Assembly: GCA_917880885.1 (NCBI GenBank) | Contig: OU862910.1 | Coordinates: forward strand, 49,777,285-49,841,284 | DNA: 64,000 nt | DNA from: Limnephilus marmoratus | Taxonomy: Eukaryota; Arthropoda; Insecta; Trichoptera; Limnephilidae | Reading direction: 5' to 3' | Shown here: one piece after another, positions 33,920 to 43,258 of the stretch | How the letters are laid out: each line of letters begins with the position of its first letter | How positions within the stretch are numbered: the stretch's first letter is position 1 | Translations under genes and position numbers: made by a program | The notes under the pieces: generated by a model | Database searches by the model: none | What the model saw: the letters and a program-made list of their open reading frames with translations, nothing else | What the model was told of the DNA's origin: nothing

Positions 33920-36805
33920 TCATATCAGAGGGTTCGGCTCTGTGGCATTTCTAATTGAACCTATAAATCCTACTGATCCCTCAATATAAATATTTAAAAA
34001 ATCTTTTGTAATCCTACATGTATTTAAAATTACTGCTTTTTGAATTTTTATATACAAATTCTTTGACAAATCTAATATGCTTAAATTTTGAATCAGATTC
34101 CTAGGTATTATGCCAGTGGCCGAAATAACAAATGGTAATATTTTTATAGTCCGAGAATGCCAAATTCTTTTAATCTCATTTCCTAAATCTGTGTATTTTC
34201 TAATTTTTTCAGAAACAGTTTTTTGAATATTACAGGAATTTGGAATAGCTACATCAATGATATAAGTTATTTTTTTAATTTTGTCATGTAAAACTATATC
34301 AGGTCTATTATGACTAATTGTTCTGTCTGTTAGTATAGTTTTATCATAATATATTTTATAAAATTCATTTTCTATAAATGAATTTGGTTCATATTCATAA
34401 TAAGGTACTACATTACGGAAATCAATCAAGTTATGTTTAATTACCAAACTTTGGTGAATTATTTTTAAAACCTGATTGTGCCTAAATGTATACTCGGAAG
34501 GCGCTAATATAGAACATCCCGATATAATATGTTCTATAGTTTCGGGAAAAGCCAAACATTTTCTACATAAATCATCAATTTGATTTATATCTTTGATTAT
34601 ATGCTTTCTATAATTTTTAGTATTAATGACTCTATCTTGAATGGCAAGCATAAATCCTTCTATTTCTGCGCTCAACTCTCCAATACTCAACCATTTGTTT
34701 GACGAAAGTTTGTCAACATACGTTTGGTTGAGATAATTGAAGTGTTTTGCGTGAATAATTTTATTTGACCAGGAATCTAATAATTCCTGGTTAGTATTTA
34801 TAAGAATGTTGGCATTCTCGTCATATAAATTTAAAGGTGTAATATTTCTATCTGCCTTGCAAATTATTTTGTGCATTTCTGAGCTATTAGCTTTCCTATG
34901 GAAAAAATTTCTAAGCATTTCTACCTGATTGTGTTTCAAAGATGTTATTTTGACTACACCTCTACCTCCTAAATTTCTAGGTAAATTAATTCGTTCTATA
35001 GCTGAATTTGGATGATGGCAATTAAATTTTGTTAACGTAGTTCTAATTAATCGTTCTAAACTATCTAAATCTGTATTGGACCATTTAATTATGCCAAATG
35101 AGTACGTTAGTAGAGGTATTGCCCAAGTATTTATTGCTTTTACTAAATTTTTAGCAGATAGATTGCATTTTAAAATTTTTCTGATCCTAGTTTGAAATTT
35201 AATCCTAATATCATTTTTAATACTAGTGTGATCTAATCTATTCGATTGCGGGTATCCTAAATATTTATAAACCTCATCCCCTTTCATACTTTGAATTTTG
35301 AAATTTCTAAATATACCCTCGTCTCCATCTACAATTTTGCCTTTCTCTATATGGATAGTTTTACATTTATCTAAACCAAAAGTCATTTTAATATCATCTG
35401 AAAAAATTTTAACTACCTTAATCATTTTCTCTAAATTTGATTCAGAATTTGAAAATAATTTTATATCATCCATATATAATAGATGTGAAACTATACTACT
35501 CTCTCTTGTATTACCCTTAATTTTTATTCCAAACTTGCTTTTAATTAACATTTTAGAAAGGGGATTCAATGCTAAGCAAAACCAAAGAGGGCTCAACGAG
35601 TCTCCTTGAAAAATCCCTCTTTTTATTGAAATGCCCGGTACTACTATTTTCTTACCTTTTAAATTAACTAGCAAATCTGTATTCCAAAAGGACATAATAT
35701 TTTTCAAAAAGCTAATTATAATTGGGTTAACTTTATATATTTTTAATATTTTGATTAGCCACGAGTGCGGGACACTATCAAAAGCTTTTTGATAATCTAT
35801 ATAACAAGTATGTAAATTACGCTTTTGATTTTGAATTTGTTTTAAAATTACAGAATCAATAACTAACTGTTCTTTACATCCCATATGTTTTCTGCGACAA
35901 CCTTTTTGTTGTTCAGATAAAATATTTTTTTCATCCAAATGAGTATATATTAAATCTGTCAAGCAAGAGGTTAAAATTTTGTATATTGTCGGTAGACATG
36001 TAATGGGTCTATATTGAGAGGGATTATTAATATGTTCGCTTTTAGGCAACATATAAGTAATGCCCTTAGTTAGAAAATTAGGAAAATTTTGAGGTTCTCT
36101 GACAAGTTTTGAAAGATTTTTTGCAAAAAGAGGATGTAAAGTAGTTAGACGTTTGTACCAAAAATTATGTATCCAATCGCAACCCGTGGCTTTCCAATTA
36201 TGAGTATTTTTTATAATTTTGGCTAACAATTCAACCGATATATCAGAAAAACTCATTTGTTCAATGTCTGAACAATTGAGTTCTTCATTTTCTATCCAGT
36301 TACCTGCCTCATTATGTTTTATATCTTTACTCCAAATGTTTGTCCAAAAATCGCGCATATCTGATTCAGATGGCAACGGAATATTATTATTCGAAATAAT
36401 ATTCTGTTTATCGTCAAGTTTGGAATAAAATATTTTCTCATTTTTCTGAAATAATCTATTATTATTTCTTTTATTATACGTATAATTATATCTTTTTAAT
36501 CTACTAGCTTTTACACCTAATTTTTGTTTTAATAAATCTAATAAATCATTGATTATATTTTCATTATTATTACTACCAATGCTATAACCAAATTTTCTCC
36601 CAATTTCATCTACATATCTCAAAATATTCCTACTTCTATTTCCATTTTTATATTCAATTACTCTAGCTATACTACTTCTTAAAAATACTACATCATTTTC
36701 TAATCTAATCTGCCATTCTGGTTTACTATAACTATATGATCTATCATCAGAGGATATTAATTTAACTCCTAACTTATTACATATAGTGATAGCACTAGCG
36801 TACAC
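33920..36805 (-). CDS. RLE-type LINE polyprotein, 961 codons uninterrupted
   Basis: An open frame of 961 codons encodes a retrotransposon reverse transcriptase plus restriction-like endonuclease. RT motifs are RPITCLPTIYKILT, CYIDYQKAFDSVPHSWL, FQGDSLSPLWFCLALNPL (about 399-416) and the catalytic YMDD (about 442). YMDD replaces the usual YADD, as in some R4/Dong-type elements. A C-terminal CCHC knuckle (CRKC...HIISGC, about 743-760) precedes the endonuclease core RPDIV...IIDVAIPN (about 833-853). This order is that of site-preferring R2/R4/Dong-clade LINEs. There is no ATG at the 5' limit: the first codon here is GTG, with a stop 9 codons further up. N-terminal DNA-binding fingers are therefore missing or encoded differently. 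TAA/TTA trinucleotides flank its 5' side (36828-36850). The lack of stops over 2.9 kb suggests recent insertion. Confidence 0.9.
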   Translation of the reverse strand: MYASAITICNKLGVKLISSDDRSYSYSKPEWQIRLENDVVFLRSSIARVIEYKNGNRSRNILRYVDEIGRKFGYSIGSNNNENIINDLLDLLKQKLGVKASRLKRYNYTYNKRNNNRLFQKNEKIFYSKLDDKQNIISNNNIPLPSESDMRDFWTNIWSKDIKHNEAGNWIENEELNCSDIEQMSFSDISVELLAKIIKNTHNWKATGCDWIHNFWYKRLTTLHPLFAKNLSKLVREPQNFPNFLTKGITYMLPKSEHINNPSQYRPITCLPTIYKILTSCLTDLIYTHLDEKNILSEQQKGCRRKHMGCKEQLVIDSVILKQIQNQKRNLHTCYIDYQKAFDSVPHSWLIKILKIYKVNPIIISFLKNIMSFWNTDLLVNLKGKKIVVPGISIKRGIFQGDSLSPLWFCLALNPLSKMLIKSKFGIKIKGNTRESSIVSHLLYMDDIKLFSNSESNLEKMIKVVKIFSDDIKMTFGLDKCKTIHIEKGKIVDGDEGIFRNFKIQSMKGDEVYKYLGYPQSNRLDHTSIKNDIRIKFQTRIRKILKCNLSAKNLVKAINTWAIPLLTYSFGIIKWSNTDLDSLERLIRTTLTKFNCHHPNSAIERINLPRNLGGRGVVKITSLKHNQVEMLRNFFHRKANSSEMHKIICKADRNITPLNLYDENANILINTNQELLDSWSNKIIHAKHFNYLNQTYVDKLSSNKWLSIGELSAEIEGFMLAIQDRVINTKNYRKHIIKDINQIDDLCRKCLAFPETIEHIISGCSILAPSEYTFRHNQVLKIIHQSLVIKHNLIDFRNVVPYYEYEPNSFIENEFYKIYYDKTILTDRTISHNRPDIVLHDKIKKITYIIDVAIPNSCNIQKTVSEKIRKYTDLGNEIKRIWHSRTIKILPFVISATGIIPRNLIQNLSILDLSKNLYIKIQKAVILNTCRITKDFLNIYIEGSVGFIGSIRNATEPNPLI

Positions 36806-36925
36806 TATTGTATGAAGATCTAAAAACTAATATTATTATTATTATGATTATTGATTGCCAATTATTATTGTAAATTTTTAAGGTGTCTAAATTGATTTAT
36901 TACAATTTAAATGAAACAATGTCGA

Positions 36926-37095
36926 TGGGATACAAATATGATGGACGACTACTGCTGGATGCTGCATATGGAAAATACAACGTCCCACAAAAGAAAAAGC
37001 ACAAAACGAAGCATCAAAACTAAAAAAGCAGATTTTATAAAGATTTATAATTGTATATAATGTCATTAAAATATTTTATGACTTAAAATTAAATA
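36926..37095 (+). other. Small unexplained reading frame with polyadenylation signal
   Basis: From ATG at about 36929 a frame reads MGYKYDGRLLLDAAYGKYNV and then a basic end (KKKHKTKHQN) to TAA near 37022. An AATAAA follows at about 37091. The alternative frame (MMDDYCWMLHMENTTSHKRK) is also open. I do not recognise either. It may be the last exon of an unknown gene or part of a degraded element upstream of the RLE LINE. Confidence 0.25.
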
Positions 37096-37142
37096 AATTC
37101 GTATAATTTTATGATTTTTTTTTCTTTTGTACATTCCCTACA

Positions 37143-37387
37143 GAAGTCGTGTAGGGCGGGTTTCCCTATATTTTAATTTCCACTTTGCGGAAAATTCTTA
37201 CGTGATGGGTCGAAATGGATGGCATATTCGAATTCAGCATACCGAAATACATATAATTCAACAATTACCATTTAAGATGAATATATACGTGAAATCCTAT
37301 TTAGATACTATTTTGATTAATCTTTACGACGAATCGGCTTACAGTATGAACATCAAAAAATATGCTACGGATAAATTGAAGCTTTAA
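37143..37387 (+). other. Candidate terminal exon of an unidentified gene
   Basis: A strong pyrimidine tract and acceptor (TTTTTTTTTCTTTTG...CCCTACAG, ending about 37142) precedes an open frame. It reads GRVSLYFNFHFAENS, then MGRNGWHIRIQHTEIH and YLDTILINLYDESAYSM, ending KKYATDKLKL with TAA at 37385-37387. AATAAA lies about 25 nt later. Composition is protein-like (mixed hydrophobic and charged, few repeats). The frame lacks a good start, which fits a spliced last exon. No upstream exon was found, and I cannot name the family. Confidence 0.35.
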
Positions 37388-37429
37388 CTACTTTATCTAT
37401 GTATTGGAAATACAATAAAATTATTATTT

Positions 37430-38405
37430 ACGTAACAAAAAATATAAGCGTAAACCACTAAAAAAAATGTTTTCTCATGACTTAACTATGAAGTAATGTA
37501 AGTAACAATTTTTAAAAAATACCCCTTTACGGCTAAGACTATTTTTGACTTTATCTATGTTCTAACTTTTTTTCGTTCTTATAAAATTATGCACAAAATA
37601 AATAAAAACCACTTTTTCGCTTACTAGCCTCGTGCAAAAAGACGCTCTATTTTAAAATTTTGCAGGCATGAGATTCAACATATTTCTAGCGTTTATATTC
37701 CTCTTAAAAAAAAAAAAAAATGTTAATTTGCAGACCTGTGTTATATAGGTAAACTTTTTTGTGCGGCCCTAAACACATGTATTATCAGGAACATGATTTA
37801 AAAAAATCATTCTAAATTTCGTATATCTTGAGATTCGTTTCGAGTTTGACGCACAGATAGTGACACCCGAAGAAGATTGTCATCATAAATATACCAAACC
37901 ACCCACATTATCATTATGGTTCACATCAAATCTGGGATAAGTGTTGCTATTGCCCACTCTAGATTTCTTCCCAAAAAAATAAAATTTGACAGACAAGTAT
38001 CTACGCGCCCAAATAATGTATTATTACAGAGCCGTTTCTAGAAATCACCAAATCAATTATAATGTAAAAAAACGGGTTAATATCAGATGTTCAAAGCGAT
38101 GAATAGTAGTCAGATACCTACTAGCAAATTTTCAGCATTTCTTGCTGTCTTATAAAGTATTGTTCTGTTATAATTTAACGACCCATAATGGCAGGAGTGT
38201 CTTCAAAATTCAATCGAAAAAAGTCGGATGAAATTGGAGTGTTTCAAGACATATAGGAAGATTAATATTTCGATGTATGGGGGGGGGGGGTTCACGCTTT
38301 TTTTTCATCATACGTGTAGTGTTGCGGCCCACGTAACTTTACAAATATATGTATGTGGCCCGAAGAGAAAAAAGGTTAAGTATCATTGGGTTAGAGGCTA
38401 TTTTT
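37430..38405. other. Intergenic stretch without a recognised gene
   Basis: Contains homopolymer runs (A12 near 37710, G11 near 38279, T10 near 38402) and a short repeat CATAAATATACCAAACCACC (37885-37904) that also occurs at 27767-27786. No coding content was seen. Confidence 0.4.
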
Positions 38406-38411
38406 TTTTTT

Positions 38412-38474
38412 CATAGCGTTTAATGACTTTTCAAAGCGCTGTTGAGTCGCTTGATTCTGAGTTGGCATGGAAAC
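38412..38474. repeat. Half copy of the CCAACTCAGAATC MITE family
   Basis: AATGACTTTTCAAAGC...GATTCTGAGTTGGCATGG matches, in reverse complement, the left arms of the hairpin MITEs at 54610 and 60607. Confidence 0.5.
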
Positions 38475-39109
38475 ATTTTTAAACCTCAATTAAAACCATG
38501 AATACGGTGTAATTTAATTATTTGGGTTCCATTTACTGGCGTGGGTTAAATAATTTCGCATGCGAAACTGTCCAATCATTATTATTTTCCAAATTACACA
38601 AACATAATATATTCGTAACTTCTGAAATTATGTTAAATGTGGTTATTATATAAATAACAGCAACAGCGACGTGATAATGGTAGTGGCCATAAAGATAAAA
38701 TGATCATTTATCCACAGCGGCAATCACAGCAGTACTTATCTATTGTGTGCATACACAGGGCCACCGCGAGGGATATCGACGCCTCTGTGCGAGAAATAAA
38801 AAGACAGCACCCAATTTTAAATTTGAAAGATCCTTAGAAATATTGGTATGCGAACAGTGAAACTCTCCATGTGGACTATTTTAAATAAGATGATTGAAAA
38901 ATATGTCAACGTTTTTTTTCACCCAAAAAATATATTAATGTATAACATACTATTTATTTAATTGTTGCAGCTGAAAATTATTTACGGCAACGTCTACGCA
39001 ACTACGCATATTAAGAAATTACAGAAGAATGTTTTGAACTGTAAATAATTTGAATATAAAATTTAATATTATCCTAGAGATAGTAAGTACCAAAATAAAT
39101 TATACTTTT

Positions 39110-40080
39110 AGTAAAACAAAAATGCATCTGCAGGAGTTCCACAAGGTTCCATATTGGGACCTACACTTTATGTAATTTATGTTACTATAATGAAAAAACT
39201 TTTCTGTTTTGTTAAACATTTTGTATTCGCAGATGGTACGGCATTAGTCATATCACATAAAGATCTTAAAATTGCAATTGAACTCATGCAAATTGACTTT
39301 AATTAACTTTGTAAATGGTCACATGATGACTATATAAATGCTAAAAAACCAAAGTAATTCATATAAGATCACCTAATGCCAAATTTCAATTTAATCATAA
39401 TATTATTTCTCACGATTTTAAATGCATCCATAAAAATATTCCAACTAATTGTAAATGTGAAAGCTTAGAATTAGTTACGGAATACGTGTATCTTGGTGTT
39501 ACAGTAGATTGTTTTTTTTTTAAATGGGACAAACATATTAAAAAAACGTGTAAAAAATTCAGATCAATTGCTGGCAGAATATACACATAATTTTTTTTTC
39601 TATCAATTGAAACACTTAAAATAATTTATATGTCACTGGCAGAATCTATTATAAGATATGGATTAACAATATGGGGAAATACTACTATAACCAATCTGAA
39701 ACAAATCCAAGTTGTACAAAACGTAATTGAAAAATTATTAGTCGTCCCTAATATTTTCAAACAGAGACATGATACACCTTTGCTGTTTCAGAGTGCCAAA
39801 ATTTTACCTGTTAAGGCAATACTATGACACAAAATTATAATTCAGCATATATTTACCCCGCAAAATAAAGAGCAATTAGAACATAAATACAGCACTAGAT
39901 TCACGCGCTACGACGGGTAGTTCCGAAATTTAACAATAAGTACGGACAGAGACAGTTTGAATACATCATACCGAAGATATTTAATTTATTACCTGACACT
40001 ATAAAACAATATAATTCTATGAATAAGTAAATATACGGTGAAAAATTGGTTATCGGAAAAAAATATTTATATTGTTATTG
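39110..40080 (+). mobile_element. Decayed LINE fragment
   Basis: It starts in the RT palm (SAGVPQGSILGPTLYVIYV) and continues with FVFADGTALVIS, where the catalytic FADD is changed to FADG. YVYLGVTVD, then LAESIIRYGLTIWGN and KYSTRFTRYDG follow in other frames. Many stops and frameshifts are present. It has the same general LINE type as the element at 49995. It is non-functional. Confidence 0.75.
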
Positions 40081-40426
40081 ATATGTGTGAAAAAAATGTT
40101 GAATCTGTATATTGCTAAGTACACCTACCTGAGGTGCCTACCTTCTGCCGACAGACTAGCTCAGAATGGTCAGCATAGCGGAGGAGACTATCATCAGGGT
40201 GGTAGGATCTCTGAGGCGTTTGTGTGGCATCCCTGAAATAAGCTCAAATCCTACGGGCTGGGGGAGACAATGAAACAAGTGGCTACGGTAAATAACAGTT
40301 GTATTGGGTAGAATTCTTTCGTAAACACAATGATACAATAATGCAAGCAGAGTAGTACAGGGTAGCAACAGTAATTCTATCTAAATCGGGTGAATTTGGC
40401 CCTAAAATCTCTCTGGGGGCGGTCAT

Positions 40427-40830
40427 TTATCTTCGCGTTGAATTTACAAGGAACACACGCAATAAAGAGGGGTTAAATAGCTCATGGTACTCACAGCAGC
40501 AGGTTGGTCTCTTGGAGATTCGGTTATGTGGAGGGGAAGTTAGCCGTTCTAGGCATTCCCGCCAGTCACTAGCAAAATAACAACCGCCATAGCGGCGTTG
40601 TGGAATGTTCCGGAACGGTGCAGCGTGGTTCACGATATACGTGCGCCCAGAGCGGGCTCGGGTGGAGAATGGCGGGCTCGCTAGTCGGCCGACCGAGGCT
40701 GGCGTTCCGCCGCCGTCAGCGCGCTGCGCACTTGCGGCGAGGGAGCGAAACTGTTTGTCCGTGCAGTGGCGTGCGCTCCAATTTGAGAGGAGGCGTTTCG
40801 TATATCGTAACAATATATAAGATGTGAATT
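40427..40830. other. GC-rich island with possible splice donor, unidentified
   Basis: This is strikingly GC- and CpG-rich compared with its surroundings. On the minus strand an open frame (40813-40427) meets a donor-like GCTGCT|GTGAGTACC at about 40487. It includes one perfect trimeric heat-shock element GAAtgTTCcgGAA at 40603-40615. It could be a promoter with a first exon, or the regulatory end (LTR or 5' UTR) of a retroelement. I cannot decide between these. Confidence 0.3.
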
Positions 40831-40857
40831 TTAAATTTAAAAAATGTATATGAAACT

Positions 40858-41278
40858 AAAATATAAGCACTTTGTTGACAAGCCAATTCAATTGGCTTAG
40901 CAGGACTTGTTTGATGATTATATTATGTATTATCTATTCTTTCAATAAAAAATAAATAAATATTACTATCTGAGGTTTTACTAATTACGTTATTCCAAAA
41001 AAATTAAAATATTCTGGCATTCGTGAGCACCTCACTAGGAGAAACTATTCCGAGGTGTTCCCGTATTTTTGTAAGTAGTATTGTTGTTTATTGATTTTAT
41101 TAATAGGTTTATAGAATATTAAAAGTTATTGTAAGAAAGACAAAAAGTACAGATTGAAAATGTGTAAGTATGATAATTATGTAGGTAGATAGTGCAAACA
41201 ATTTTAAAAATATATTATAATGTTTCGCGGGCACCTCAAAAGGAGAACCTATGCTGAGGTGTTCAAAGTGTTTTTTTT
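40858..41278 (+). mobile_element. Successive LINE 3' tails with CACCTC/GAGGTG hairpins
   Basis: An end with AAGCCAATTCAATTGGCTT and a TAAATAAATA tail (40875-40965) is followed by two tails with GAGCACCTC...GAGGTGTTC (41023-41062) and GGGCACCTCA...TGAGGTGTTC (41228-41266). The same hairpin type ends the LINE at 50.0-50.8 kb. No coding remains. Confidence 0.5.
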
Positions 41279-41526
41279 TTGGACAATCACACAGTAATTA
41301 CTAAAATGTAATGTTTTTGGAAAACCTTAAAAAAGTAGAAGATGTAGTACATGTCAAACTTTAATACCGACCTGACGTTGATGCAGAAATCATCTCAGTA
41401 GGCGAGTTTAACGTCTGAAAAGCGGCATGTATATTTTATGCATCTTTCTCTTTCGCTCACGGTCATTGTAAAGTCAGCAAAGTGACTGTACATGCGCGAG
41501 AATGGATCGTATCAAGTTCAGGGGTC

Positions 41527-42910
41527 CTAGCATGGTCGATCGATATAAGTTTTATCGAAAATGTCGGTAACTTGCCATCGCTCCCGAGCACGACTGCAGG
41601 CCGCTAACGAACAAATAATAGTTCACAATGACTAGGGGTTCCTAATATATTTGACGTTGTACGGGACAGGCACTGTAGTCGCCCGCCGCACAGACGATGA
41701 AGTGGGAAGTTGCCGGCTGGCCGTTTCGACGCCTAGGGAGAAAGGGAGAAAAATGGTAGGGAGATGGAAAAGTGGGGAAAAAGTGAGGGAAAAATGGGGA
41801 GAAATGTGGGGAAAGGGATAAATGGATCGGTGGCACGGGGAAGGGAGGTAGGTGGAGCGCAGCGGTACCTTCGCCTTGAAAAAGACGTTTCGACAAATTG
41901 TATGCAGGGTCTTCTTGGTGGGCGGTGCGGCCAGAGGAGAGAAGAAGTGCAACTTGCAGTAGGTAAAGGGAGAAACGGGTGAAGGCGAGGGGAAGGGAGG
42001 TAGGTAGAGCGCAGGGTACCTTCGCCTTGAAAAAGACGTTTCGACAATAATTGTATTATGCTTCAAGGGTGAACAAGTCGGCCAGGCAAGAAGAGAAAGT
42101 CGAGGTTGCAGTTGGGTCGGGGAGCGCAGGGCAGGTACCGATGTGTGCGAGATGACGGATGCAGGAACTCTATCGGTCCAGCGATTTTTGGGCAGTATTT
42201 AAAGGGGAAACAGCCGGTCTTAGCCTTTGTCTCCCCTTAATTCCGAGAATTGGGATCTCGGAATGGGACCGGGCAAAGGTTTCGAACGCGTCGGCGGTCA
42301 CCGAGCGTTCTTGCCATCTCGCAACATCTGTCCAACTCTCTACGCTTCCTTGATATTTATTTTGTGAGTTTGCACAATTACATGTAAGAAAGATACAGGA
42401 TTGAACAGCTAAGATTTTATGCAAAATGATAAAGAAGGGTTTTGCATAAAATGGGTGTAGTTTCCATAGAGCCAATTTGTGCAGGATAAAAACACATAGT
42501 TTAGCACAAATTGGGTACATGGAGAGAAATAGGAATGGCTTTGCATAAATTTGAATTTGCGCAAAGGTCAAAGGGTTGTAGGTATGTACAACAGACCAAG
42601 AAGGCTTTGCACAAATCACAAATTTATGCAAATTAACAAAAGAATGTGTAGGTATGTACTCAGGAGGGAGGAAAAAGGGAGTGGAGGGGTCAAGTTTTGT
42701 TTTTTATCCCTTTGGAATTACTTGACCCCGGGAGCTGATTTATTGATAGAATCAATCAACTACAATTTTAAATACAATTAAGTAATGGTCAAATCACGTC
42801 CCGTACAGACGTTAACGGTTATTTATTCGTTAGCGGCCTGCAGTCGTGCTCGGGAGCGATGGCAAGTTACCGACATTTTCGATAAAACCTATATCGATCG
42901 ACCATGCTAG
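41527..42910. mobile_element. 1384-bp inverted-repeat transposon with about 92-bp TIRs and 6-bp duplication
   Basis: It is flanked by GGGGTC at 41521-41526 and 42911-42916. Termini start CTAGCATGGTCGATCGATAT, and about 92 bp are inverted at the two ends with few mismatches. Inside are a 151-bp tandem duplication (unit with CGCCTTGAAAAAGACGTTTC at about 41871 and 42022) and, from 42415 to 42640, a cluster of TTTGCAYAAAT/ATTTGTGCAAA motifs in both orientations. There is no transposase. The 6-bp duplication does not match the common superfamilies (hAT 8, Harbinger 3, Tc1 2). Confidence 0.75.
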
Positions 42911-43258
42911 GGGGTCAGGTCGGAATTAAAGTTTGCCGCGCACTGTACATGTTAATAATAAAAAAATACGTTTGTTAACACAAAAGTATAGTGCAGAATG
43001 ATACAGAAGAGATTGTCGTTAAATCGTAAGTACTTAAGACGCCGTTACCCAAATTTCTACCGATTTCTTGCAAACCTCCCTTATACATTTGAAGTTTTTA
43101 AGATCTTAAAAAAATATAGATATGTTATTTTTTAAGATAATATTTAGACATTCGTCGCGCCGAAACGCAATTTATATAAAATTCCCTCGATAGAAAAAAA
43201 TCGCAAAGTATGCTCCAAAAATGATTATAAACACGTTTTTTAGTTGTTTTATAAGTTT

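Noticed and set aside
41632..42066. Overlapping Pro-rich frames on the minus strand
   Set aside because: They come from a tandemly duplicated purine-rich stretch in the long-TIR transposon.
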